From assembly GCF_023630255.1 (NCBI RefSeq), contig NZ_JALPRS010000002.1:1-64000 (forward strand): DNA of 64,000 nt. Direction: 5' to 3'. Positions 7,852 through 15,611 of this stretch are shown here, piece by piece (position 1 is the stretch's first letter; each line of letters opens with the position of its first letter). Position numbers and translations under genes: made by a program. The stretch is from Pontibacter deserti. GTDB taxonomy: Bacteria; Bacteroidota; Bacteroidia; Cytophagales; Hymenobacteraceae. The notes under the pieces were generated by a model that was given only the letters and a program-made list of their open reading frames with translations, ran no database searches and was not told the DNA's origin.

Positions 7852-8340
7852 TTATGGTTTAAATTGCTTTACTAAGGCTTGCAGCTCGTCCTCTTTCAGC
7901 TCTTTCTCTACAAAGTGGTATTGCTTGCGCTTGTTGTTAAAAAGTATAGTTGCCGGTATGGCGCCACTCCATTTCGGTTCCAGTTTATCTATCCAGGTAT
8001 TGGCATCGGCTTCATCCAGCAGCCATACATCTGAGGCTATTTTGCGGCGCTGCATAAATGTTTTTACCTTTTGCAGGTCCTGTGCTGCATCCATGCTTAC
8101 CAGTATAACGCGTACCGGCTGGCCCTTATACTGATTGTTTACAGCTTCAAAATAGGGCATTTCTTTTATGCAGGGGCCGCACCAGGTTGCCCAGAAGTTT
8201 ACTACATACAACGTGTCGGAAGAGGAATTGCGAAGCTGCTGCAGTTTATCGAATTTAACCACATTTACGTCCTGCGCCTGCGCGGTAAAACCTGCCAGCA
8301 AAAGTATAAAGCTAATGCGGATACTAAAGATCAGTTTCAT
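7852..8340 (-). CDS. TlpA-family periplasmic thiol-disulfide oxidoreductase
   Basis: 162 residues. Signal peptide MKLIFSIRISFILLLAGFTAQA, then a thioredoxin fold with WATWCGPC (Cys54, Cys57) and the cis-Pro loop GAIPATILF. ATG at 8340 is preferred over the upstream in-frame codon at 8379 because it starts directly at the signal peptide. TlpA/ResA proteins reduce periplasmic disulfides, often for cytochrome c maturation or envelope redox repair. It is the first gene of an operon with the redoxin at 7208. Confidence 0.9.
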   Translation of the reverse strand: MKLIFSIRISFILLLAGFTAQAQDVNVVKFDKLQQLRNSSSDTLYVVNFWATWCGPCIKEMPYFEAVNNQYKGQPVRVILVSMDAAQDLQKVKTFMQRRKIASDVWLLDEADANTWIDKLEPKWSGAIPATILFNNKRKQYHFVEKELKEDELQALVKQFKP

Positions 8341-8379
8341 AAGTATACAACGTGATTTGCTATACTGTATTACAATCAT

Positions 8380-8786
8380 AAAGTTAAACTGATAACCTGG
8401 AAATCAAAGGTATAACTATAGGTTTTAGACGAACAGACTATGGGAAGGTATGAATCTGCTTTAAACTTAGATGTAGTGAATCAGAAAGCCTGAGATACAG
8501 GTAGGTATAAAAAAAGAAAGGCTCCTCGTTACAAGGAGCCTTTCTCTTATGATAAGTTTATAATAAACTTTTCAACTTTTAGCCATACCCTTTTACGGGA
8601 GGGTTTATGCAATGGTTACACTACTTTAGAAAAAAAATAAATCTTTTTTCGTGATGTGGTTAAGCTGCTATAGTCAGATGAAATAAGAGACTATAGATGA
8701 GTATCCTTAGAATGTAATAGGTTTTAACCTAAGCAGGTAGAGCTCGTTAAGTAGGAAGTATAAACCAACTGAAAACACACAACACT
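8380..8786. other. 407-base gap with an orphan terminator
   Basis: No open frame of quality. It contains a strong hairpin at 8515-8545 that no annotated gene uses, and the upstream region of the PfpI gene. Confidence 0.5.
8515..8545 (-). terminator. orphan terminator hairpin
   Basis: Perfect 12-bp stem (8515-8526 with 8534-8545) and a 7-base loop. On the minus strand it is followed by a T run (plus-strand A run 8509-8515). No annotated minus-strand gene ends just above it, so a short untranslated transcript from 8550-8780 is possible. Confidence 0.65.
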
Positions 8787-9347
8787 ATGGCAAACAAACT
8801 GCAAGGAAAAAAGATAGCGATACTGGTAGAAGAAGGCTTTGAGCAGGAAGAACTGACACGCCCGATGCAGGCTTTAAAAGAAGAAGGAGCTGAAGCCCAC
8901 ATTATCTCACCGAACAAGAACAGCGAAATAAAAGCCTGGGCACACACCGACTGGGGTGATAAATTTAAAGTAGATAAAAACCTGAACGAAGTAAATGCGG
9001 ATAACTATGATGGCCTGCTACTGCCCGGTGGTGTTATGAACCCAGATAAATTGCGCAGTAACAAAGAGGCTGTAAACTTTGTAGGTAAATTTATGGAAAC
9101 AGGTAAGCCGGTAGCTGCCATTTGCCACGCCCCCTGGACGCTGATAGAAACCGGTAAAGTAAAAGGCCGAAAAATGACAAGCTACCACACGCTGCAAACA
9201 GACCTGAAAAATGCCGGAGCCAATTGGGTAGACGAAGAAGTGGTAGTAGACCAGGGCTTAGTTACCAGCCGTAAGCCGGATGATATTCCTGCTTTTACTA
9301 AAAAGATGATAGAAGAATTTGCAGAAGGCAAGAACAACAAACGCTAG
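8787..9347 (+). CDS. PfpI/DJ-1 family class I glutamine-amidotransferase-like protein
   Basis: 186 residues, full length for the PfpI/YhbO group. The flavodoxin-like fold starts KKIAILVEEGFEQEEL (acidic residue near 16), and the nucleophile elbow is AAICHAPW with Cys113-His114. The conserved GRKMTSYHTLQTDLKNAGA and DQGLVTSRKPDDIPAF follow. Relatives are described as intracellular proteases or, more convincingly, deglycase/glyoxalase-type enzymes protecting against methylglyoxal. Monocistronic, convergent with the gene at 9400, sharing the hairpin at 9365-9393. Confidence 0.93.
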   Translation: MANKLQGKKIAILVEEGFEQEELTRPMQALKEEGAEAHIISPNKNSEIKAWAHTDWGDKFKVDKNLNEVNADNYDGLLLPGGVMNPDKLRSNKEAVNFVGKFMETGKPVAAICHAPWTLIETGKVKGRKMTSYHTLQTDLKNAGANWVDEEVVVDQGLVTSRKPDDIPAFTKKMIEEFAEGKNNKR

Positions 9348-9364
9348 CTAAATCAACTATAAAA

Positions 9365-9393
9365 AAGCCGCGACAGCCAGCCTGCCGCGGCTT
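9365..9393. terminator. bidirectional terminator
   Basis: Stem AAGCCGCG/CGCGGCTT (9365-9372 with 9386-9393), an A run before and a T-rich stretch after. It lies between convergent genes 8787 (+) and 9400 (-). Confidence 0.7.
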
Positions 9394-9399
9394 ATACTT

Positions 9400-9942
9400 T
9401 TAAGGTATCAGGTTATAAAGTATAGCTGCTTGGCCTTCCAGCAGTGTTGCCAACACTATATCTAACACCAGCAGGAAAAAGCCTTGAAGCACTATAGATT
9501 GCCCCCAGCCTTTTAGCTGCTCTATTTTAGGAGATAATTTGGAACGCTCCTGCAGCCATATACCTATGAACAGGTAAGCCACATCCAGACCAATATTCAG
9601 GTATAGTATCTTTTTGTACCAGTCGTGTTGAATTATACTTTCCGTCAGATTTTGGGTAGCGGGGGTTTGGGTAAGCAGCGAATATAAAGCCACAGATGCA
9701 ATAATCATGTTCACGATATTCCAGTAGATGTTCATCTGGAAGAAGAAACGTTTATTGCGGGTGGCCTTCATCAGCTTAAAGCTCCCGATAATAATGTTCA
9801 GCAGCGCCCAGCTCCCCAGCACGATCATGCCAATTCTCATGATCTCGTTTTGGCGCAGGTTAAACGTTGCCAGCGTGTTTGTTTGTGCACTTGCCGCTAC
9901 AGACAATAGCATAAACAACAGCAGGCAAAGGTACTTTCTCAT
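9400..9942 (-). CDS. integral membrane protein, DUF6992-like (family assignment tentative)
   Basis: 180 residues. Signal peptide MRKYLCLLLFMLLSVAASAQ, then about four membrane helices (approx. 34-55, 70-88, 113-132, 150-170 of the mature numbering). ATG at 9942 is chosen because it begins at the signal sequence; an upstream in-frame start exists at 9981. The features NEIMRIGMIVLGSWALLNI and NIYWNIVNMIIA look like a small Bacteroidota-only membrane family, possibly DUF6992. Function unknown. Convergent with the PfpI gene. Confidence 0.75.
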   Translation of the reverse strand: MRKYLCLLLFMLLSVAASAQTNTLATFNLRQNEIMRIGMIVLGSWALLNIIIGSFKLMKATRNKRFFFQMNIYWNIVNMIIASVALYSLLTQTPATQNLTESIIQHDWYKKILYLNIGLDVAYLFIGIWLQERSKLSPKIEQLKGWGQSIVLQGFFLLVLDIVLATLLEGQAAILYNLIP

Positions 9943-10046
9943 AATAAAAAGGTTGGTTACTGTAGCTCTAAACGCAGCCACCTGTTTTTTAGCATATATC
10001 TGGTTATAAGCTGATGGTGTAAGGGCAGGCTAATCCATCCAGTGGG

Positions 10047-10775
10047 TTAAAGATTGGTACGTCTGGCTACCAGGTCTATCCCGATATTTACATCCGGGTA
10101 AATGGTCTGGTTGCCCAGTGATTTATCGGCACGGTAAACCAGGTTCCACTTAGTGCGGTCTATGTTAAAGTTGGCTTTGGCTGTAAGCATATCATCCTGC
10201 CAGGCTATTTTAGCTGGAAAACGTATGCTGCGGGTTTTATCTTTTATGGTCAGGTTGCCGGTAAGCAGGTGGGTGGCTCCTTTTACAAGTAGTTTTTTAT
10301 CCTGAGCAGGAACTGGCCCGGATTGTTTGCGCCTGGTGCTGTCGTAAGGGCTGATGCTGGTAAGTATAAAAGTGGCGGTAGGGTAACGCGCTACATCAAA
10401 GAAGTCGGAAGAGCGCAAGTGCGTGGTTAATTTTTTATTGCCAGCTTCGTCCAGGTTTTTGTCGTCAGAGCGGGTGGCAGGCATATGAAACTCTACGTTG
10501 CCACCAGTTAATTTGCCGTTATCTAAATGGAGGTTGCCGTTACTGATCTTAAAAATGCCATTGTGCCTTCCTGTTATTTTAGCTCCTATCCAGGTAACCT
10601 TCGTTTTAGCTGTATCAATGGTGTATAAGTCTGAAACAGGTGCAAGCGATTTATGTAAAATAGGTGCACCAATTTCGGCTTCCTCGGTTTTCACTGTTGT
10701 ATCACAGGCAATAAGGGGCAGTACCAGAAGTATAACTGGCGTAAGTATAGTACTAAGGTGCTGCTTACTACTCAC
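10047..10775 (-). CDS. YceI-family lipocalin-like lipoprotein
   Basis: 242 residues. Lipoprotein signal with lipobox LIAC (Cys 24). The YceI domain (about 51-235) starts YTIDTAKTKVTWIGAKITGRHNGIF, continues through the NVEFHMPATRSDDKN... LTTHLRSSDFFDVARYPTATF core and ends in the NFNIDRTKWNLVY... DLVARR strands. YceI proteins bind isoprenoid-like lipids in a beta-barrel pocket. It lies 12 bases downstream of the barrel gene at 10788, so the two probably form an operon in the outer envelope. Confidence 0.92.
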   Translation of the reverse strand: MSSKQHLSTILTPVILLVLPLIACDTTVKTEEAEIGAPILHKSLAPVSDLYTIDTAKTKVTWIGAKITGRHNGIFKISNGNLHLDNGKLTGGNVEFHMPATRSDDKNLDEAGNKKLTTHLRSSDFFDVARYPTATFILTSISPYDSTRRKQSGPVPAQDKKLLVKGATHLLTGNLTIKDKTRSIRFPAKIAWQDDMLTAKANFNIDRTKWNLVYRADKSLGNQTIYPDVNIGIDLVARRTNL

Positions 10776-10787
10776 TGCTCTTTATTT

Positions 10788-11429
10788 TTAAAATCCGATA
10801 CCCACGTATAGCTGGGCTACATTGTTTTTTACGTCTTCCCCGATAGTTAGTCCTGTGTCTCCTTCATCTAATAAGCCGGCAAAGCCTAAATTATAGCGGG
10901 CTCCTAACCTGAACATACGGAAACGGGCTTCAACACCGGCGGCTACACCATAATCAAATGTGTTCAGGTCCTCCATGTTAATTTCTTTGTCATCCTGCTT
11001 GGCAGCTACCATTATGCTCATCTGCGGACCTGCGTGTATACTGAAGTTATCTGAGAAGTTAAATACAGCCAGCAAAGGGAGCTCCAGGTAATCAAATCGG
11101 TTCTCTACATCAGTCTCAAATCCTTTACGGGAATACAGGCCTTCTAATTGCAGAGAGAAAGACTCGCTTATACCAAATTGTGCATAAATGCCCGCATGGA
11201 AGTTGGTATGTGAAATGGCATCTAATGCATCGGCATCATCACCATAAACATTGGCAAAGTTTACGCCGCCTTTTATACCAAAGCCTGCATTAGGAGCATC
11301 AATGCCACTTAATAGGTTATGGTTTTTCTGAAGGGTGGTTGGTCCTTGTAAATCTTCGGGCTCCTGCTCCTGGGCAAAACAAACCAGGCTGAGTAGCAGC
11401 ATAGTAGCCGAAAGTAGATATTTTTTCAT
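10788..11429 (-). CDS. porin-family outer-membrane beta-barrel protein
   Basis: 213 residues. Signal peptide MKKYLLSATMLLLSLVCFAQ. After a 35-residue acidic linker the sequence alternates short amphipathic strands (GFGIKGGVNFANVYGD, AGIYAQFGISESFSLQLEGLYSRKGFE, LGARYNLGFAG) and ends LYVGIGF, an aromatic C-terminal strand as recognised by the BAM machinery. This pattern fits the OMP_b-brl_2 group (PF13568), probably eight strands. Function unknown; first gene of the unit with the YceI lipoprotein. Confidence 0.9.
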   Translation of the reverse strand: MKKYLLSATMLLLSLVCFAQEQEPEDLQGPTTLQKNHNLLSGIDAPNAGFGIKGGVNFANVYGDDADALDAISHTNFHAGIYAQFGISESFSLQLEGLYSRKGFETDVENRFDYLELPLLAVFNFSDNFSIHAGPQMSIMVAAKQDDKEINMEDLNTFDYGVAAGVEARFRMFRLGARYNLGFAGLLDEGDTGLTIGEDVKNNVAQLYVGIGF

Positions 11430-11906
11430 AGTGATAAAGTTGTTTACCGGGGCCGTTTGCTGGTATAAAAGAGGCTTCCTTCTATAGTATACTATAATGT
11501 CTATGTATAAAGTTGCAGTAGCCTCACGATACTGTTTTGTTTGAGCAGTTTCAGAGATTTTAAAGCGAGGCCAATGTGTAAAAGCTGTTTATGAATTACT
11601 AACTGCTCTTGATAAAATATTTAGTAAGATTTATACTTTACAGCTTTAAGATAGGATTATATGATACTTTTACAAGTTGCTTGACCTAAAATGCACAGCA
11701 AATGGTGGATAACTTTGTTGATTCAACACACTTATCCACATTTACCCACATCACAAAAGGCCAGTTTTAAAGTAATTAAGGCGCTGCTAAAAACTTATAC
11801 ACCATGTTGGCCGCAGCTACTAAGCGCTTTAGTTTTTGCACACTTTCCGGAAGTATAAGGCAATAAAGTAAAACCTGCGGTGGCATAATGTTGTTACCTT
11901 TGTGCT
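11430..11906. other. 477-base AT-rich gap with DnaA-box-like cluster
   Basis: Three 9-mers related to the DnaA box TTATCCACA occur within 47 bases: 11704-11712 (reverse, 8 of 9), 11732-11740 (exact) and 11742-11750 (8 of 9). An AT-rich stretch (about 11600-11665) lies just before them. This is either a replication-related or DnaA-regulated element, or chance. No open frame is convincing. The gap also holds the upstream regions of 10788 (-) and 11907 (+). Confidence 0.35.
11895..11902 (+). promoter_or_regulatory. candidate -7 box, near-leaderless
   Basis: TACCTTTG is an exact TAnnTTTG and ends only 4 bases before the ATG at 11907, so the transcript would have almost no leader. No clear TTG is seen near -33. 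Confidence 0.4.
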
Positions 11907-12809
11907 ATGCTAAAAATTGCCTGGTCACGGATGTTTGCGCACGCCCTGCCTGAAGGTCATCGTTTCCCGATGGCTAAGTACGACCTGTTGCCCGAGCAGC
12001 TGCTTTATGAAGGCACTATAACCGAAGCTAATTTATTTGCCCCGGCTCCACTACCAGAGCGTTTTATTCTGGATACCCACGATTCTGACTACTGGCATCG
12101 CCTGCGGCACTTGCAGCTTACTTCATCCGAGATCCGCAAGACAGGCTTTCCGCTTTCTGATGAACTGGTAGATCGCGAGGTGGTAATTATGAACGGAACA
12201 GTACAGGCGGCTTTGTTTGCGCTGGAATTTGGCATCGGGATGAACATAGCTGGTGGCACCCACCACGCTTTTACTGACCGCGGTGAAGGCTTTTGCCTGC
12301 TAAACGATATTGCCATTGCCGCCAATTACCTGCTCAACTATAAAGGCATAAGCAAAATACTGGTTGTGGATCTGGATGTGCATCAGGGCAATGGCACTGC
12401 ACAAATATTTGCCACCGAGCCACGGGTGTTTACCTTCAGCATGCATTGCGGGCATAATTATCCGTTTCATAAAGAGCAATCAGACCTGGATATTCCTCTT
12501 GCCGAAAACACCGGAGATGCTTCATACCTGCACCAGTTACAGGCTATACTTCCACGTCTTTTAGATGAAGTGCAGCCGGAGTTCGTGTTTTTCCAGTCGG
12601 GGGTGGATGTGCTGGCAACAGATAAGCTCGGGAAGCTGGGAATGACTATAGCCGGATGCAAAGAGCGTGATCGTACTGTATTAGAGTTGTGCAAGCGTCA
12701 TAGTTTGCCGGTAGCGGTAAGTATGGGTGGCGGCTATTCTAAGCAGATCGCTCACATTGTGGAGGCTCATGCCAATACCTTCAGGTTAGCACAGCAGTTG
12801 TGGTTTTAA
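11907..12809 (+). CDS. histone-deacetylase-family (AcuC/HdaH-like) zinc amidohydrolase
   Basis: 300 residues, full length. Signature elements: GGTHHAF (His119-His120 charge relay), DLDVHQGNGT (zinc ligands Asp157 and His159), SMHCGHNYPF, QSGVDVLATDKLG (third ligand Asp239) and the MGGGYS motif with the transition-state Tyr. Bacterial members remove acetyl groups from small molecules such as polyamines or from lysines (acetoin-utilisation type). Cytoplasmic, monocistronic. The candidate promoter directly abuts the start codon. Confidence 0.92.
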   Translation: MLKIAWSRMFAHALPEGHRFPMAKYDLLPEQLLYEGTITEANLFAPAPLPERFILDTHDSDYWHRLRHLQLTSSEIRKTGFPLSDELVDREVVIMNGTVQAALFALEFGIGMNIAGGTHHAFTDRGEGFCLLNDIAIAANYLLNYKGISKILVVDLDVHQGNGTAQIFATEPRVFTFSMHCGHNYPFHKEQSDLDIPLAENTGDASYLHQLQAILPRLLDEVQPEFVFFQSGVDVLATDKLGKLGMTIAGCKERDRTVLELCKRHSLPVAVSMGGGYSKQIAHIVEAHANTFRLAQQLWF

Positions 12810-12889
12810 TAGTAACTATTACTATTATCCCGAGCGAAGCCGAGAAATCTTATAGGTCCTATAGTCGAGGCTATACTTGTTCAATCCTA

Positions 12890-13360
12890 GCGATCCTTCT
12901 ATAGCCTCTTCCAATCCTGGGAGCTCTACTTGCCTATTGTTTTATCTCTGGCTTTGGTGCCCTCACGGCCTAGAGGCCCCGTCTTCGGGCATCGCGCTGC
13001 TGATTTGAAGCTACCCTCGCTGTGCTCGTGTTGCCTGGCGGCACCGCAACAAATCAAAGGCGCTCAACCCAAAGACTGCGATCATTTCGATAGCTATAGT
13101 TCTTATAGTTTGAGATGCTATAGTTGCATAGCTTTCTCGTGGTGGTAGGTTCGTAGGGACAGGTCGCGACCTGTCCGCTCACAGGCTGTACAATGAAACT
13201 ATAGCTTCAACTATAGCAGTTACAGAACTGTCCCCTTGAGGGGACTACAGGGGTGTTAACACGGCAACTATAAAATTATACATGTAACTATAGCAGTAGC
13301 GGAAAAACTCCTCGCCTTAGACAAGGAGGGGTTGGGGTGGTTGGAACACGGAAACTATAA
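12890..13360. repeat. intergenic repeat, copy A
   Basis: This gene-free block is clearly similar, in the same orientation, to 32764-33215. Shared landmarks in order are GAGCTCTA, GGCTTTGGTG-CTCACGGCC, CGTCTTCGGGCATCGCGC, GGCGCTCAACCC, a TAGCTATAGTTCTT block, the palindrome GGACAGGTCGCGACCTGTCC (13157-13176), and CCTTAGACAAGGAGGGGTTGG. It is unusually dense in CTATAG. No gene is present in 12810-13403. Confidence 0.75.
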
Positions 13361-13403
13361 GGCTGCGCAGGCTTCGAAATATAAAGGCTATAAAACCACT
13401 GAC

Positions 13404-13616
13404 CTAATGCCTCTTCCCAAGCTTGTCATCTTCATCAATTGTCTTTTGTCCGGGGATGATCAAACGCAGAATCAGGTAAATAACAGGCGCGAGAGCCAAT
13501 ATCAGTAACACCATCAAAATTACCTTCAGTGCCTTTACAAAAACAGAAATGATAATGGACGATATAATGATGGAGATAATGAAAAGTACCCAGAAGTTTA
13601 TAGTTTGGCGGCTCAT
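13404..13616 (-). CDS. small two-helix membrane protein at the end of the type III PKS operon
   Basis: 70 residues from ATG 13616 (an upstream in-frame start at 13697 would overlap the methyltransferase gene and adds an unlikely N-terminus). Two long hydrophobic segments (about 8-27 and 30-54) are almost pure Ile/Leu/Val; a charged tail follows (PGQKTIDEDDKLGKRH). No family recognised. It is 35 bases downstream of the methyltransferase on the same strand, so it is probably co-transcribed. A role in membrane placement of a lipid product is possible but unproven. Confidence 0.65.
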   Translation of the reverse strand: MSRQTINFWVLFIISIIISSIIISVFVKALKVILMVLLILALAPVIYLILRLIIPGQKTIDEDDKLGKRH

Positions 13617-13651
13617 AGTGTTGTATGCATTTGTCAGGTTATACTGCAGTT

Positions 13652-14359
13652 TCAGGATAAGGATTTGTGTAACACCAATTGCCACCTGAAAGCCCACATC
13701 CAGCGCAGACTATAGTTGGTGATTCCTGCCTGCGTTACCAGTTGCGCTAGCTCGTTTCTTTTAAAAGCCCGCCATACTGAAAGGGGCGCATCGTTCTGTA
13801 CCAGGTAAGACCCCGAAAACAGCTTGGTGATGTACTTGATAGAATAGTAGGCAAACCAGTGCCGGTGCAGGTCGTTAATAATTACAGCCACCCGGGCCTG
13901 CCGGTGCAGTTGGCTGAAAAGTGCAACAAGCTGCTCGTCTGTAAAATGGTGGCAAAACAGGCTGCAAACAATAATGTCATATTCCTGGCGGGCGAAGGCT
14001 TCGGAAAAAACATTATGCTGGGTTATGGTTATGTTGTTATAATTCTGGCAATGCTGCCGGGCATATTGTACCATAAAATCGTTGGCATCTATACCTGTTA
14101 GCTGTGCATTTATACTTCTGCGCCGGGCCCAGTTGGCTATAGTTGTTAAGGTGTCGCCACCGCCACAGCCGATGTCGGCTATGGTTACAGACTCGTTTTT
14201 ATAGTTTATAGTTAGCTTATCCAGCGCATCCAGTACCACCTTGTGCCCGCCCAGCCAGTTGTTTATAACTTCCAGTTCACGTAGGTTTTTCCGTAGTTCG
14301 TCCCCGGCTAGAGTCAGGTCGTCCATCAGTTCGGGTTGGTTACTCCGCAGCGCCAGCAT
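13652..14359 (-). CDS. class I SAM-dependent methyltransferase of the type III PKS operon
   Basis: 235 residues. SAM-binding motif I is VTIADIGCGGGDT (58-70), with the acidic motif II ending TGIDAND. Motif IV/post-I is DIIVCSLFCHHF, and a C-terminal GSYLVQNDAPLSVWRAF... helix pair follows. It resembles Methyltransf_11/25 proteins. The start overlaps the end of the polyketide synthase gene by 20 bases, which implies tight co-translation. By analogy with SrsB of Streptomyces griseus it may O-methylate a phenolic lipid made by the synthase; the substrate is an inference. Confidence 0.9.
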   Translation of the reverse strand: MLALRSNQPELMDDLTLAGDELRKNLRELEVINNWLGGHKVVLDALDKLTINYKNESVTIADIGCGGGDTLTTIANWARRRSINAQLTGIDANDFMVQYARQHCQNYNNITITQHNVFSEAFARQEYDIIVCSLFCHHFTDEQLVALFSQLHRQARVAVIINDLHRHWFAYYSIKYITKLFSGSYLVQNDAPLSVWRAFKRNELAQLVTQAGITNYSLRWMWAFRWQLVLHKSLS

Positions 14360-15461
14360 AATGTACTTTTAGTAACATCGATTCTAAGGTAAGGCCGGGG
14401 CCAAAGGCGAAGCTCAACACAGGCTCGTCTTTCTCTTTGCTGGTCAGGTTATCCATCAGCGCCTTTAACACAAACAATACCGTAGCCGACGACATATTCC
14501 CAAAATCGCGGAGCACCTGGTAGGCATAGCGGTTATCGTCACGAGTCATACCCAATTCCTGCTCTATCACTTCTAATATGCGGCGTCCGCCAGGGTGTAT
14601 GGCGTATAGTTTTATCTCTGCTAATGTTGTTTTCAGGCCCTGCAGCAGGCGGTCGGTCAGCTGTTTTATACCTGATTTAATAAGGTCAGGCACGTACGAT
14701 GAAAGTGTCATTTCAAACCCGGTATCACCTATATGCCAGGCCATGTCGCGCTTGCCAGCAGGGGCCAGATCGCAGTGGAAAGATTGCAGCTCCAGGCTCA
14801 TCTCACTGCATGGTTTCCCCTGCATTAGCACAGCTGCGGCACCATCGCCAAACAAAGCATTCGATACCAGGTGGTCTTCTTCAGGATTATTCTGAAAATG
14901 GATGGTGCAGAGTTCTGTACAAACCAGCAGTACATTCGCATCAGGAGCAGCTTTACAGATAGCATCGGCCAGTTTTATGGCATTAAAGGCAGCATAGCAC
15001 CCCATAAAGTTAACCGCAGTCCGTTGCACGGTAGCAGGCAGATTTAGTCGCTCAACCAGCTCAATATCCAGACCAGGGGCATACATGCCGGTGCAGCTAA
15101 CGGTTATCAGGTGTGTGATCTCGGTCAGGTTTATACCTGGAGTTTGTTTCAGGCAATTGCGCACTGCCTGCTCCGATAGGTCCACTGCGTGTCGTTTGTA
15201 CACATCCATACGCTGCTGCACCGTCGGGAAAGGTTCCAGGTTAGGTGTGTTAGGATAAAAGGTGAAATCGCCGTTCTCACGGATATAGTCAGGCAATACA
15301 CTGTAGCGTTGCCCGATACCTGATACACGATAAAGCGCCCTGAGCCTGCGGGTGTTCTGTTCGTCGAACTGCAGCGCGCGTGCCATAAAATCTGCTACTT
15401 GCATCTGCGGTATTTTATGAGGCGGGTTGGCCGTGCCGATGGCGCAGATGTAGCTCTTCAT
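14340..15461 (-). CDS. type III polyketide synthase (chalcone/stilbene-synthase family)
   Basis: 373 residues, full length. The thiolase-fold triad is visible: Cys123 in ITVSCTG, His289 in YAIHPGG and Asn322 in FGNMSSATVLF. The GDGAAAVLM and FGPGLTLE motifs are also present. Such enzymes condense a fatty acyl or other acyl-CoA starter with malonyl-CoA to give resorcinols, pyrones or related aromatic lipids. It sits between an FAD oxidoreductase and a methyltransferase, the same trio as phenolic-lipid operons. Product unknown. ATG at 15461. Confidence 0.93.
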   Translation of the reverse strand: MKSYICAIGTANPPHKIPQMQVADFMARALQFDEQNTRRLRALYRVSGIGQRYSVLPDYIRENGDFTFYPNTPNLEPFPTVQQRMDVYKRHAVDLSEQAVRNCLKQTPGINLTEITHLITVSCTGMYAPGLDIELVERLNLPATVQRTAVNFMGCYAAFNAIKLADAICKAAPDANVLLVCTELCTIHFQNNPEEDHLVSNALFGDGAAAVLMQGKPCSEMSLELQSFHCDLAPAGKRDMAWHIGDTGFEMTLSSYVPDLIKSGIKQLTDRLLQGLKTTLAEIKLYAIHPGGRRILEVIEQELGMTRDDNRYAYQVLRDFGNMSSATVLFVLKALMDNLTSKEKDEPVLSFAFGPGLTLESMLLKVHYAGAAE

Positions 15462-15611
15462 GGAGATAGTGTTTAGGTTGTCGTGTATCGAATTTGGTTA
15501 GGTGGCTACAGAATAACAGCCAGTATCTCTTTATTTCGAAATACTAAAAAGAAACACGTCTTTGCTTACGCATACAGGAACCAGATAGATATAGAACACT
15601 TAAAGTATAGC

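Noticed and set aside
12930-13148. 72-codon plus-strand frame in repeat copy A
   Set aside because: Cys/Ser/Pro-rich chance frame inside the repeat; copy B does not keep the frame.
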